A DNA stretch of 55,108 bases, taken from an archaeon (GTDB lineage Archaea; Micrarchaeota; Micrarchaeia; Anstonellales; Anstonellaceae). Positions within the stretch are counted from its first letter, which is position 1. Every line of letters begins with the position of its first letter. The notes under the pieces are model-generated. The model did not search any database. It had not been told where the DNA came from and saw only the letters and a list, made by a program, of their open reading frames with translations. This document shows, one piece after another, positions 1-8,074 of the stretch. The DNA is taken from the NCBI GenBank assembly GCA_020056635.1, contig JAGVHI010000010.1:1-55108 (forward strand). Reading direction: 5' to 3'. Both the position numbers and the translations under genes were made by a program.

Positions 1-2
1 AT

Positions 3-146
3 AAAGGGGTATTCCACCTTGCAAACACCACTGCAGCCACAAGGGTGTACGGGACCAAGCAGCAGGTGCTTGCAACGCTTGGGGCTGACAAGCCTCAGTA
101 TTCTTTCTCAGATTCCGACTATGAGGAATACGGGGAGGAGGGGTAA
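3..146 (+). CDS. 3' end of an unidentified protein (partial)
   Basis: An open frame enters from the left window edge and stops at the TAA at 144-146, giving 47 visible C-terminal residues that end in an acidic tail (SDSDYEEYGEEG). The stop lies one base before the ATG of the PH-domain gene at 148, and the GGAGGAGGGG that would serve as that gene's ribosome binding site lies inside this frame, so the two genes look translationally coupled. The visible part has no motif I can assign. Paired PH-domain membrane proteins are common elsewhere, so it could be a partner PH protein, but that is only a guess. Confidence 0.6.
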   Translation, partial: KGVFHLANTTAATRVYGTKQQVLATLGADKPQYSFSDSDYEEYGEEG

Positions 147-147
147 G

Positions 148-861
148 ATGGAGTCTGCGCACCACCTTGACCCGCGCGTCCGGCTGGTCTGGCTCATGCC
201 CACAAGCGTAATCATCCTGGTGGTCTGGCTTGTCGGGACCGCATTCTCAATCATCTCCCCGGAGAGCATCTCGCACTTCTCGCTTGGAATCCCTGCAATT
301 CTATTCCCGGTCGCGCTTCTTCTCCTGCTCCTAATCGTGCTAGCCCTTCCCTCCTTTATCTGGGTGCACATGAACTACGTGAACTTCACCTACGAGCTTG
401 CCTCGGATGAAATCGTGATACGCGAGGGGGTCTTTACCAGAAAGCGCACAGTAATTCCATATGCGCGGATACAGAACATCTCAACCGAGCGCACAGTGCT
501 TGAGCGCGTGCTGGGGGTCGCAACCCTCAACATCGAGACTGCGGGCTCGAACCCTGGCATATCCGAGGGCATCCTGCCCGGGATTTCGCACTATGAGAAG
601 CTGCTTGGGGACATAATGGAAAAGGTGGAGCGAAGCAAGTCCCCGCATGGGGGAGTGGGCAGCATGGCCTTAGAGCGCAATGAGGCTGGAATTGATCCGC
701 GCGCGCAGGAGCAGCTGCTCTTGGAAGTGCGCGAAACGAACCGGCTCCTAAGGGAAATGCTTAAAGAGGGCCGCGCACACAAGCCTGAAGGCGCAAACAG
801 CGAAAAACGGCACGAGATTGAGCCCAACTACGGGGAAAAGAGGCACGCAAAGGCGCAATAA
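148..861 (+). CDS. Membrane protein with bacterial-type PH domain (bPH_2, YdbS-like)
   Basis: A 237-residue integral membrane protein. Two hydrophobic helices (about residues 14-36 and 46-68) are followed by a beta-rich segment (about 80-165) with the bPH_2 pattern: a Y-x-L-x-x-D-x-I core, then the strand motif REGVFTRKRTVIPYARIQNI. A charged helical tail (about 180-237) could form a coiled coil. An upstream ATG at 121 is in frame, but I chose 148 because GGAGGAGGGG ends just before it and the preceding gene stops at 146. YdbS-type PH proteins sit in the cytoplasmic membrane and their biochemical role is poorly known. The family call rests on pattern recognition only. Confidence 0.75.
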   Translation: MESAHHLDPRVRLVWLMPTSVIILVVWLVGTAFSIISPESISHFSLGIPAILFPVALLLLLLIVLALPSFIWVHMNYVNFTYELASDEIVIREGVFTRKRTVIPYARIQNISTERTVLERVLGVATLNIETAGSNPGISEGILPGISHYEKLLGDIMEKVERSKSPHGGVGSMALERNEAGIDPRAQEQLLLEVRETNRLLREMLKEGRAHKPEGANSEKRHEIEPNYGEKRHAKAQ

Positions 862-876
862 GGGTGTGATTTTTCC

Positions 877-1023
877 ATGGAAGGCGAGGAAGCAATATAC
901 ACTGCAATCGCAACCCTGGTGCTTGTCATACTAACATACATGATGTACAGAAGCGCGGTGAACCCGAAGTGGATTGCACTCTCGAAAAAGGAGAAAGAGG
1001 AATGGAAAAAAGGAAAGAAATAA
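877..1023 (+). CDS. Small single-pass membrane protein, 48 aa
   Basis: ATG at 877 opens a 48-codon frame ending at the TAA at 1021-1023. The protein has one hydrophobic helix (about residues 7-24, core TAIATLVLVILTYMMY) and a strongly basic, lysine-rich tail that would face the cytoplasm under the positive-inside rule. It starts 15 nt after the PH-domain gene and overlaps the start of the next gene by 22 nt in another frame. Such an arrangement is typical of a real, translationally coupled small gene in a tight operon. I do not recognise the family. Expression is inferred from position and amphipathic composition only. Confidence 0.55.
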   Translation: MEGEEAIYTAIATLVLVILTYMMYRSAVNPKWIALSKKEKEEWKKGKK

Positions 1024-1775
1024 AGCCCGGGGCTGCAAAGCGCCGAGCAATTCAGGTGGCTGCCGCCACTCCAACTATTTCTGGAGCCCCGCCCTTCCCA
1101 TTCTCATTCCTTGCCCCAAAAAAGCCCTCTCCACTTGCGCAGCCAAAAAAATCTCTCCTTTCAAACCCCTACCTGCAGATTTTCCTCGCATCCGTGCTCC
1201 TCTACCTTGCAATATTCATTTACATGTATGCCAGCACCCCGCCGCTCTCGCTCTCCTTCTCCTATTCCGAGGAGCCGCTTTCCAAAAATTCGCAAGTCGG
1301 GCTTGCTCCGGGAGACGTGCTCACCTATTCCGCATCAGGCTTGAACCTAAGCGCGGAGCTTAGGTACGAGATCTCAACCGAGCCTGGATGCCCGATTGCG
1401 ATAATTGAGAATTCGCAAGGGGCATATTGCATTGACCATTCCGGGACGGTGCTGGGCGCAAAGGATGGGGCAAAGCCAAACGGCACGCTTGGGTTCTTCG
1501 GGACCTGGATGCTTGCAATCGGGCCTGGCTGGAAATGGGGCGAGAACATAACCACGATGGTTTCAAACATGAGCGCGCAGTCCTCGCAGGTTCGTTTTGA
1601 GGACATGGGCGCGGAGAGGGCGCTTGGGCGCGAGTGCCGCAAAATCCGCATAAGCATAACAGAGGCAGGGGCTACTACCAACCTCTACTACTGGGTGGAC
1701 TCGGAAAAAAGGTTCCTGGTAAGGGCGATCTCGCCTGACGGCTCAAAAATCGAGCTTTCAAACTACACCAGGTAG
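1002..1775 (+). CDS. Type II-like single-pass membrane protein, function unknown
   Basis: A 257-residue protein. The N-terminal 55 residues are basic and proline-rich (cytoplasmic), followed by one transmembrane helix (about 58-78) and a roughly 180-residue domain predicted to lie outside the cell. That domain has three cysteines and beta-rich character. I chose ATG 1002 over the in-frame 969 start because GAG-rich bases (GGAGAAAGAGG) precede it and it gives a basic N-terminus. It overlaps the 48-aa gene by 22 nt and completes a four-gene operon of membrane-associated proteins beginning upstream of the window. No family was recognised. Confidence 0.65.
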   Translation: MEKRKEIKPGAAKRRAIQVAAATPTISGAPPFPFSFLAPKKPSPLAQPKKSLLSNPYLQIFLASVLLYLAIFIYMYASTPPLSLSFSYSEEPLSKNSQVGLAPGDVLTYSASGLNLSAELRYEISTEPGCPIAIIENSQGAYCIDHSGTVLGAKDGAKPNGTLGFFGTWMLAIGPGWKWGENITTMVSNMSAQSSQVRFEDMGAERALGRECRKIRISITEAGATTNLYYWVDSEKRFLVRAISPDGSKIELSNYTR

Positions 1776-1789
1776 GCTTGCGCAAGCTT

Positions 1790-1954
1790 CTACCTTAGCA
1801 CAGCAAGAGGGATTACGCCTGCATCAAGCTCGCGCTTTGCAAGCTCTATCGGGGAGACCACATCGTTCACTTCAATCAGCGGCGGGGCCCCGTTTGCAAG
1901 CTGCAGCGAGCGGGCGCCAAGCACGCGGGCTAGTTCGAATTTGCTCAGGTTCAT
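1790..1954 (-). CDS. rpoK: DNA-directed RNA polymerase subunit K (Rpo6/RPB6/omega)
   Basis: A 54-residue protein matching the core of archaeal RpoK: the motif with FELARVLGARSLQLANGAPP, followed by a segment about an operator-like V-x-S-P-I-E-L-A-K-x-E-L and a C-terminal GVIPLAVLR. RpoK/RPB6/omega clamps the largest polymerase subunit and helps enzyme assembly. I chose the ATG at 1952-1954 because CAGGAGGC lies about 8 nt upstream on this strand; the longer frame to 1990 has no such site. The gene runs convergently to the upstream membrane operon, with about 15 nt between the stops. The protein is short but within the range of archaeal RpoK. Confidence 0.9.
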   Translation of the reverse strand: MNLSKFELARVLGARSLQLANGAPPLIEVNDVVSPIELAKRELDAGVIPLAVLR

Positions 1955-2023
1955 AAGTATGCCTCCTGTACTCCATATATTCCCGCCCAAGGGTTTTAAG
2001 CTTTGGGGCGGAGAACGGAAAAT

Positions 2024-2311
2024 TCAGGGAATTGCCCGTTTTGCATCCCTCTCCTCTTTTGCAAGAATGTCATGCGTGTAGGCCGCAGCGGCGATGTTGA
2101 TTGCCAGCGGCAGTGCCAAGAGCGCAGGCTCCGCGCCCTTTTGGTCCAGGAGAATCGCAATGCCAACGCTTAGCGCGTACCCGACCATGGCAAATGCAAA
2201 AACAGGCGCAGCCTTCTGGCTGTCCCATCTTGAGAGCGCAAGCCCTGCCCCTGGGATGAGAAGGCTCATGGCGGCTCCTGCAATCGGCTTTCCCATGCTG
2301 GTAGTTTCCAT
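2024..2311 (-). CDS. Small multi-pass membrane protein, function unknown
   Basis: From the ATG at 2309-2311 the product is 95 residues with three hydrophobic stretches (about 8-27, 33-53 and 60-78) and a charged C-terminus. The first stretch contains a helix-breaking IPGAGLAL sequence, like small TM2-type or DUF5683-type membrane proteins, but I cannot assign a family. A longer in-frame start exists at 2363-2365, which would overlap the mevalonate kinase start. The shorter start leaves room for the shared TATA-like box at 2334-2345. No clear ribosome binding site was seen, so the start is uncertain. Confidence 0.5.
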   Translation of the reverse strand: METTSMGKPIAGAAMSLLIPGAGLALSRWDSQKAAPVFAFAMVGYALSVGIAILLDQKGAEPALLALPLAINIAAAAYTHDILAKEERDAKRAIP

Positions 2312-2333
2312 ATGTAATTCCGCATCATGCCTG

Positions 2334-2345
2334 CTTAAAAATATT
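2334..2345 (+). promoter_or_regulatory. TATA-like box for mevalonate kinase gene
   Basis: CTTAAAAATATT is centred about 25 nt before the ATG at 2364, the spacing expected if transcription begins at the start codon (leaderless mRNA). It could also serve the divergent small membrane-protein gene. Confidence 0.5.
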
Positions 2346-2363
2346 GTTGGCAAATAGGCTTTC

Positions 2364-3389
2364 ATGGCAATTTCCGCCTCTTCTCCTTCGAAAATCATCC
2401 TGTGCGGCGAGCACTTCGTGGTCTACGGCGCCCCTGCAATCTCAATCCCTGTAGAGCCCCGCAACTCAGCAACGCTTTCCGAAATCCCGGTGCGTGATGA
2501 GATACGGCTGAAAAGCTCGCTTGGCGAGGGCGTAATCAAGAAGGATGGGAGCTACGAGGGCGCACCGGCACTTTCCAACCTCGCGGCCACTTACAAGTTC
2601 CTGCACGACAAGCTTGGGATAGGCGGCGGGTTTGATGCCAAACTGTCCTATAGCGGGGTTCCAAAAGGCATGGGCGCCTCGGCATCAGTCTGCTCCGCAT
2701 TCGCATACGCACTCTGCAAATCCTATGGCATGAACCCTACCGAGCAGCTCATATTCGATGCGACCCAGGCAGGCGAGCTTGTGGCGCACGGCGCCCGCGC
2801 TTCTGGTATTGATGCAATCACCGTGATTAGGGGCAGGCCGCAGATGTTCCAGCGCCACTTCAACGACAGCCCGCGCTTTGATTTCCATCCATTTTCCTTA
2901 GCCCTCCCTGAGCACACCTGCTTCATGGTTGCGGACACATATCGGGGGGTGCGCTCCTCAACGCTTGACATGGTCAAAAAATTCGCGCACGGAGTCGAGG
3001 TGGGAAGCACGCTTCCCCCCGAGCTTGATTCGGGCCAGCGGGAGCGCATAATCAGCCCGTACATGCCTTTCTACGAAAAAATCAAGGCGCAGCTAAAGCC
3101 TGACGGGGACCAAAAGCTGCTGGGCGCATTGCTTGACAGGAACCACACCCTGCTTGCGGAGCGCGGCGTATCCTGTGATGAAATAGACGAGGCTGTAGAG
3201 GTTGCAAAAGGGGCAGGTGCGCTTGGCGCAAAGCTCACCGCTGCAGGCGGAAAAGGCGGGGCGGTGCTCATTTACTGCCGCAAATTCGACACGTTTGCAA
3301 TTACAGATGCGCTTGCAAAGAGGAATTACAGGGCGTTTGAGCTTCGGGTTGCGAATAAAGGAACTGAAGTCGGGGAGAAAAAAGGTTAG
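2364..3389 (+). CDS. mvk: Mevalonate kinase
   Basis: A 341-residue GHMP kinase. It phosphorylates mevalonate with ATP in the route to archaeal isoprenoid lipids. Motif 1 near the N-terminus (PSKIILCGEHFVVYGAPAIS) is typical of mevalonate kinases. The ATP-binding glycine/serine loop is PKGMGASAS at about residue 95. The C-terminal motif 3 reads KLTAAGGKGGAV instead of the more usual KLTGAGGGGC, a conservative variant. The start has a TATA-like box about 27 nt upstream and no leader. The stop overlaps the stop of the convergent diphthine synthase gene (TTAG, 3386-3389). No other mevalonate-pathway gene is visible nearby. Confidence 0.9.
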   Translation: MAISASSPSKIILCGEHFVVYGAPAISIPVEPRNSATLSEIPVRDEIRLKSSLGEGVIKKDGSYEGAPALSNLAATYKFLHDKLGIGGGFDAKLSYSGVPKGMGASASVCSAFAYALCKSYGMNPTEQLIFDATQAGELVAHGARASGIDAITVIRGRPQMFQRHFNDSPRFDFHPFSLALPEHTCFMVADTYRGVRSSTLDMVKKFAHGVEVGSTLPPELDSGQRERIISPYMPFYEKIKAQLKPDGDQKLLGALLDRNHTLLAERGVSCDEIDEAVEVAKGAGALGAKLTAAGGKGGAVLIYCRKFDTFAITDALAKRNYRAFELRVANKGTEVGEKKG

Positions 3390-4177
3390 AGCCCGCAGCA
3401 GATTGCGCACGTTTCCAAATATTCTTGTTCCAAGAAATGCAATTTTCCAGGCACGATGATTGCTGCAGGGGTCGCATCAGCATGCCCATCAAGGATTGAG
3501 GCGATGCTCCCGTAGAGCACGCGCTGCTCAGGATATCCGATTCTGCAAAGGACAACAACATGGGTTTGGGGATTTATTTTTTCATCTTTTTTCTCATCAG
3601 CCATGCAAAGCAATGTTCGCAGCCCCTCTTTCGGGTCCATAGGCCCCATTTTTTCATCAATATCGAGCAGAACCAAAGTGTGCAAATCCCGCGCCAAGTT
3701 CTGCTCAATCGTTTCCAATGTGCTCACCGGTTTGTAATTCTCGCGCCAATAAGGTAAGGTGACCACTTTCCCGAATTTATACGCCTGAAGCCCGCTCTCC
3801 CCGATTGCGGCAGTGAGTATGGAGCTTGCATGCAACACCTTTGTGCGGGCTCCAGACTTTCTTGCAGCTAGTATCAACGAAACATGTGTGGTTGCAATCA
3901 TTGGGTCCCCTGGAACGAGCAGTGCAATTGTTTTTTCCTCCCCTTTCTCGTTTTTTTCGCCTGCCTTTCCCACCAGGAATTTCTCCCCTTCCACTTCGCC
4001 CCTCGAGAGGAATGAAATATTTTTCCCAATCACTTTCCCGATTGCCTCAACTGCCTCTTTCGGAATTGCATTGGTGTAATTCTCCGCATAAACCAAATCG
4101 CAACCTTTCAGCGCTTCCACTGAGCCCACTGGCAAATCCCGCTTTGGGTTCAATCCCATCCCCACAAGCAAAAGCAT
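3386..4177 (-). CDS. dphB: Diphthine synthase (diphthamide biosynthesis methyltransferase)
   Basis: A 263-residue SAM-dependent methyltransferase of the tetrapyrrole-methylase fold. It methylates the modified histidine of elongation factor 2 during diphthamide synthesis. Diagnostic features are the N-terminal LLLVGMGL strand, the DLPVGSVEALKGCDLVYAEN segment, the central LLVPGDPMIATTH substrate/SAM loop and the late CRIGYPEQRV-like segment. ATG 4175-4177 was preferred over an upstream GTG-type extension because GAATATAAAC is centred about 27 nt upstream, which fits a leaderless transcript. The last codons overlap the convergent mvk gene. With deoxyhypusine synthase elsewhere in the window, this covers two archaeal/eukaryal translation-factor modifications. 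Confidence 0.92.
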   Translation of the reverse strand: MLLLVGMGLNPKRDLPVGSVEALKGCDLVYAENYTNAIPKEAVEAIGKVIGKNISFLSRGEVEGEKFLVGKAGEKNEKGEEKTIALLVPGDPMIATTHVSLILAARKSGARTKVLHASSILTAAIGESGLQAYKFGKVVTLPYWRENYKPVSTLETIEQNLARDLHTLVLLDIDEKMGPMDPKEGLRTLLCMADEKKDEKINPQTHVVVLCRIGYPEQRVLYGSIASILDGHADATPAAIIVPGKLHFLEQEYLETCAICCGL

Positions 4178-4197
4178 GAATTGATTTCTCAGGCAAC

Positions 4198-4207
4198 GAA
4201 TATAAAC
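4198..4207. promoter_or_regulatory. Bidirectional TATA-like box between dphB and the 4240 gene
   Basis: GAATATAAAC lies in the short gap between divergent genes. Its centre is about 27 nt from the dphB ATG (4177) on one side and about 27-37 nt from the GTG 4231 / ATG 4240 starts on the other. Confidence 0.5.
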
Positions 4208-4239
4208 TTCCAGCACCAACCCAATCGCAGGTGATACTC

Positions 4240-4824
4240 ATGGGTTCAAGCGATATACATGCTCCAATAGCGCAAAAGCAGCAAAAATTCGCAAATATGG
4301 ACCTTGCTGATGCCTCGTCGCAGCAAAGCCGGAAAACAGTCCCCAAAAAAGCAGCTACAAACGTTCCATCTTACCACGAGTATGTTGGCAGCAAGGAATG
4401 GGTTAAGGTCTATGCCAAGGAAGAAGGCAGGCAAGTCAAAACGCACGAGCCAATCACCATGAAGGTCGGGCTCGGTGACGATGACACAAAACTAGTAAAA
4501 AATAATATGACAAATGGGTACTGGTTCCACGCTCACTATGTCACAGATGCCGGCGTGTACACTGGCGCGGAAGGGTTCAAGCTCGGGATAGTGAAAAAGG
4601 ATGACGGGCGAACTTATCTTAGGATAAACGAGAGGCTTACTGCGTACGACCTAGAAACCGCGAAGAAAGGGGGGCTGGTCAAGGAAGACAGAAACCTATT
4701 GAAGGATTCGACCGTGACCCATGTGGATGACGGCCATTTGCGCACATACTTCAGGGTGCTTGATATCCCGCTTGACCGCATAAAGACCATGCGCCATGAA
4801 AAGGAGTACGTGGCAGGCCCGTAG
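4240..4824 (+). CDS. Hypothetical protein, 194 aa
   Basis: A soluble-looking, charged protein without signal peptide or membrane helix. The first 45 residues are glutamine/serine/alanine-rich and probably disordered. The rest (about 50-194) has mixed alpha/beta character, with tryptophans and aromatic residues in the middle (NGYWFHAHYVTDAGVYTG). ATG 4240 has AGGTGA 5 nt upstream; an in-frame GTG at 4231 fits a leaderless start equally well. It lies 11 nt before the tRNA-dihydrouridine synthase gene, so the two are probably cotranscribed, which hints at an RNA-related role but proves nothing. I do not recognise a family. Confidence 0.6.
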   Translation: MGSSDIHAPIAQKQQKFANMDLADASSQQSRKTVPKKAATNVPSYHEYVGSKEWVKVYAKEEGRQVKTHEPITMKVGLGDDDTKLVKNNMTNGYWFHAHYVTDAGVYTGAEGFKLGIVKKDDGRTYLRINERLTAYDLETAKKGGLVKEDRNLLKDSTVTHVDDGHLRTYFRVLDIPLDRIKTMRHEKEYVAGP

Positions 4825-4835
4825 GGAACAAAACC

Positions 4836-5783
4836 ATGCTAGGGCTTTTTTCCTCTTCCTATCCGCTTCTCCTTGCGCCAATGGCGGGCTACACAGACCC
4901 TGCCTACCGGATGCTTTGCGTGAAATACGGCGCAAGCGGAGCCTATACTGAACTCATTTCAGCAACCGCAGTAATCCGCACAAACAAAAAAACTGAAAGC
5001 ATGCTCGCAGCAAGAGGGGAAAAATATCCTCTTGGGATTCAGCTCTTTGGCTCCAAACCAGAAGAGGTGGCACGCGCCGCTTCAATCATCAGCGAACTTA
5101 CCTCATCCGGAAAATGCGATGCGAAATTCATAGACCTGAATTTCGGCTGCCCTGTTAGAAAAGTAACGCGAACGGGTGCAGGGAGCGCAATGCTTGCAAC
5201 CCCGAAAAAAGCCGGAGACATAATTGAAAAATGCACCAAATCCTCCCCCTTGCCAATCACCGCAAAAATCCGCCTCGGGTACAAGGAGAAAAATTACCTG
5301 GAAGTCTCAAAAATAATCGAGCAAGCGGGCGCATCAGCTCTCTGCATACATGCCCGCACAAAAGAGCAGGGGTTCGGGCCGGATTATGACTGGAACGCGA
5401 TCACTGAAGTGAAAAACTCCCTCTCAATCCCAGTGATCGGGAACGGGGGAATCGAGAAGCCCGAAGACGTTTTGCGGATGAAAAATCAAACCAATTGCGA
5501 TGCAACAATGATTGGGCGCGCAGCGCTTGGGAATCCACTCTTCTTTTTGCAGGCAAGAAAAGCGATTGAAGGGAAGGAGTTCCAAGAAACCACTCTTGCA
5601 CAAAGGAAAAAGCTATTCCTAGAATATATCTCCCTGGCAGAACGCACCTCTACTTATGGGTTCGGCTATGCAAAGGCGCACTCAATTGAGTTCGCAGCAG
5701 GTTTTCCTGGAGCAGGAGAGGTCCGGGCGAAGATTTCAAGGGCAGCCTCCTTGGATGGGCTAAAGGCTTTTTTCCTTAGCTGA
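4836..5783 (+). CDS. tRNA-dihydrouridine synthase (Dus family)
   Basis: A 315-residue FMN-dependent TIM-barrel enzyme that reduces specific uridines in tRNA. The N-terminal signature PLLLAPMAGYTDPAYR, the catalytic-cysteine segment DLNFGCPVRKVTRTGAG (cysteine at about residue 105), the CIHARTKEQGF strand and the FMN-phosphate loop IPVIGNGGI / ATMIGRAALGNP are all in the expected order. Length and order match the family. It starts 11 nt after the preceding unknown gene and is followed after 12 nt by nreA, so the three form a likely operon. Which tRNA position it modifies cannot be told from the sequence. Confidence 0.93.
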   Translation: MLGLFSSSYPLLLAPMAGYTDPAYRMLCVKYGASGAYTELISATAVIRTNKKTESMLAARGEKYPLGIQLFGSKPEEVARAASIISELTSSGKCDAKFIDLNFGCPVRKVTRTGAGSAMLATPKKAGDIIEKCTKSSPLPITAKIRLGYKEKNYLEVSKIIEQAGASALCIHARTKEQGFGPDYDWNAITEVKNSLSIPVIGNGGIEKPEDVLRMKNQTNCDATMIGRAALGNPLFFLQARKAIEGKEFQETTLAQRKKLFLEYISLAERTSTYGFGYAKAHSIEFAAGFPGAGEVRAKISRAASLDGLKAFFLS

Positions 5784-5795
5784 AGATATACCCAC

Positions 5796-6974
5796 ATGGC
5801 TTCCGATTCCCTTTGCCCCAACTGCAAAAGGCAGGGGAGGGTTTACTGCCCTCACAAGCCCTCGCTTGCAATCGCAGCAGAGCTGCGGCAGAGCATCAAG
5901 CAGGACATATTCGGCCCAACCCCTCCAAATGTGTTTGTCGGGCATAATTTCTATCCGAACCTTTACTGGGGCCCGCTAGTCGCGCTCTCGCACGAAGGGG
6001 TTGCGGATTCGCCTGCAGACTGGTACGGGATGAATTTTGACCAAATTATTCGGCAGCGCTCGCTTTTAGTGCGGGGAAAAAAGAGGATGGACGCAAAATC
6101 AGTCTCTTACACCACCGAGCGGATTCTTTCAAACACGCAGGACGCCATAATGAGCATAAAACCCATTGATGTGGAAGCCCATTTCTCAAAAAAACCCGAG
6201 TTCCGAATTGAATTGGATTCTGTTCATGCCCCTATGGGCGCCAGTGCCCCAATTGAAAAGCTCTCGCTTGCTGAGAACCCAAAAATCCCAAAGAGGGTGG
6301 ATGAGCTGATAAATGAGAGGATACTTGCAAGCGATGCAATCTCGGAGCTCTCGCGCGCTGGATTGGACAATTACTACCTCACAAAGCTCATTTCAGCAGG
6401 ATTGCTTGGGAGAAAAGACAGCCGCAAGCTTGTCCCGACAAAATGGTCAATCACCGCCATAGACGATATGCTTGCGAAAACGCTCATGGAAAAGATTAGG
6501 CTTGCACCCGAGGTTTCAGAGTTCCTGGTTTTCGAAAACCAGTACCTGTACAACCATTTTGTAATCCTTCTTGCGCCCGGGGCTTGGGAATACGAACAGT
6601 TTGAGGCATGGGCAACTGGCGGGCTGAATGCAAATATTTCGGAAGAGTACGAGCCCTACTTTGGCAGGGGAGATTACGCGGAATCGCAGGGAGGCGGGTA
6701 TTATGCCGCAAGGATTGGGGTTTGCGAATACCTTGCAAGCAAAAACAGGCAGGCGCGCGCTGTAGTGTTCCGCGAAATCCAGCCAGAATACGAAATGCCT
6801 GTTGGGGTTTGGGAAGTCCGCGAGAACGTAAGGCATGCTATGAAAAAACCCCCGAGGAAATTTGGCTCATTGCACGAAGCAATGGGAGTTATAGCGGGCA
6901 GGCTTAGGATTCCAAAATCCTCCTACCTGAAATTAAGCAGAATCCTTAGGCAGAAGCGGCTGGTGGATTTCTAG
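5796..6974 (+). CDS. nreA: Nre-family archaeal DNA repair protein with C-terminal PIP-box
   Basis: A 392-residue protein of the archaeal Nre family (N-terminal and C-terminal Nre domains), genetically linked to DNA damage tolerance in haloarchaea. The N-terminus carries a likely zinc-binding CPNCKRQGRVYCPH motif. The FVGHNFYPNLYWGPL and DWYGMNFDQIIRQRSLLVRG segments are characteristic of the family. The very last residues, QKRLVDF, fit the Q-x-x-L-x-x-F pattern of a PCNA-interacting peptide, which is known in this family. It follows the Dus gene closely. Its stop overlaps the convergent GNAT-like gene by 4 nt (CTAG). Confidence 0.85.
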   Translation: MASDSLCPNCKRQGRVYCPHKPSLAIAAELRQSIKQDIFGPTPPNVFVGHNFYPNLYWGPLVALSHEGVADSPADWYGMNFDQIIRQRSLLVRGKKRMDAKSVSYTTERILSNTQDAIMSIKPIDVEAHFSKKPEFRIELDSVHAPMGASAPIEKLSLAENPKIPKRVDELINERILASDAISELSRAGLDNYYLTKLISAGLLGRKDSRKLVPTKWSITAIDDMLAKTLMEKIRLAPEVSEFLVFENQYLYNHFVILLAPGAWEYEQFEAWATGGLNANISEEYEPYFGRGDYAESQGGGYYAARIGVCEYLASKNRQARAVVFREIQPEYEMPVGVWEVRENVRHAMKKPPRKFGSLHEAMGVIAGRLRIPKSSYLKLSRILRQKRLVDF

Positions 6975-7924
6975 CGCTTCTGGTGCTCAAAATCGCTGCT
7001 TGAATTCAGCCGCCATACTCCATTCCGAAGCTCGCCGAATGTGTTTTCCATGAATCCAGCAAGTCTTTTTCCTGCAAGGTTGTAGTATTCATATACTGCC
7101 CTTACAATCTCCTGCATCTCAGAGGCTGGAATCCTCTCCCTATCATTCCTCGTTCCAAGCATTACTGTGAGCTGCTCGCAGTTCACAAAAACACTCCCCT
7201 TCCTGTTCGAGAGGTCGGGCTGGCGGTAATCGATTCCCAAAACAGCATGCCTGCCGGTCATTTTGGCGCTTGCAATTTCAGTTGGCCCTCCGGCTTCACC
7301 GAATGTGTAATACGCCTCTTTTCCAATTCCAAGCATTGAGCGCTCAATTGCTGAGGTCATCAGCATATAGCCTAGCCCGGCACCCTTCAAATCCTCGCGC
7401 CTCACCCTATAACCGTTGAACACGAGCGTCCTCTCCTCATCCACGCGGATTATTGCACCGGTAATGACGCCTGCAACTTGCTTGTTTCCATCCAATATGA
7501 CAGTGAAATGCGAAAAATAGCCGCGCCCATCAAAGCCGCGCGGGGTCTCCGTAGTAAGGTATTCAAGCATCTCGCCAGGAGTTTCGCGCCACTCAGGGGG
7601 GACAGTCGGGTAAATGAGTGCATATCCCTGTGCAAACGCAACCTCGTTAGGTGTAAGAATGCCCAAATCCTTATTCTGCCCTACAACTACGGAGTCCATT
7701 CCATTTTCAACAACCCTGTTCGCAGCGCGGGTAAGTTGCCAAATCCTTCCAGACCTGAGCAACGGATGCGCAGCCCTGAACCCTTCCTTCTCGAGCTCGC
7801 CGGTTTTTCGCGCAGCTTCTAGAAAATAAGTCCCCTCGCGCAATCCATTTCGCTTATACCAGTTGGGCGGATTGGTTGTTATGAGCCGCGAGCCTGGAGT
7901 GTTTATTGATTTGACAATTTGCAT
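6971..7924 (-). CDS. Putative GNAT-fold acetyltransferase, 317 aa
   Basis: The central region has a GNAT-like arrangement: a strand with FTVILDGNKQVAGVITGAII, then the acetyl-CoA-type loop RREDLKGAGLGYMLM followed by a helix. The first 110 and last 90 residues have no recognised domain. No signal or membrane helix is present. ATG 7922-7924 was chosen because AGAGGTGC lies about 7 nt upstream and TATA-like sequence (TTTATATAC, around 7967) precedes it. The longer frame to 7987 runs through this A/T-rich promoter. The substrate is unknown. The GNAT call is by motif only and could be wrong. Confidence 0.55.
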   Translation of the reverse strand: MQIVKSINTPGSRLITTNPPNWYKRNGLREGTYFLEAARKTGELEKEGFRAAHPLLRSGRIWQLTRAANRVVENGMDSVVVGQNKDLGILTPNEVAFAQGYALIYPTVPPEWRETPGEMLEYLTTETPRGFDGRGYFSHFTVILDGNKQVAGVITGAIIRVDEERTLVFNGYRVRREDLKGAGLGYMLMTSAIERSMLGIGKEAYYTFGEAGGPTEIASAKMTGRHAVLGIDYRQPDLSNRKGSVFVNCEQLTVMLGTRNDRERIPASEMQEIVRAVYEYYNLAGKRLAGFMENTFGELRNGVWRLNSSSDFEHQKR

Positions 7925-8043
7925 TAACAGCACCTCTGAGGGAATGTCTATTATGTTATTATAAGTATATAAACATATCATATCCAAATTCCACAGGTAT
8001 CGACTGTGACACCTCGTGTTTTTCCTTTCGGGGAGAAAAACAA

Positions 8044-8053
8044 CTTATAAAAA
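8044..8053 (+). promoter_or_regulatory. TATA box of the pyrG gene
   Basis: CTTATAAAAA is centred about 27 nt before the GTG start codon at 8075, which predicts a leaderless mRNA beginning with GTG. Confidence 0.6.
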
Positions 8054-8074
8054 CCCGTATCGCTACATTAACTC

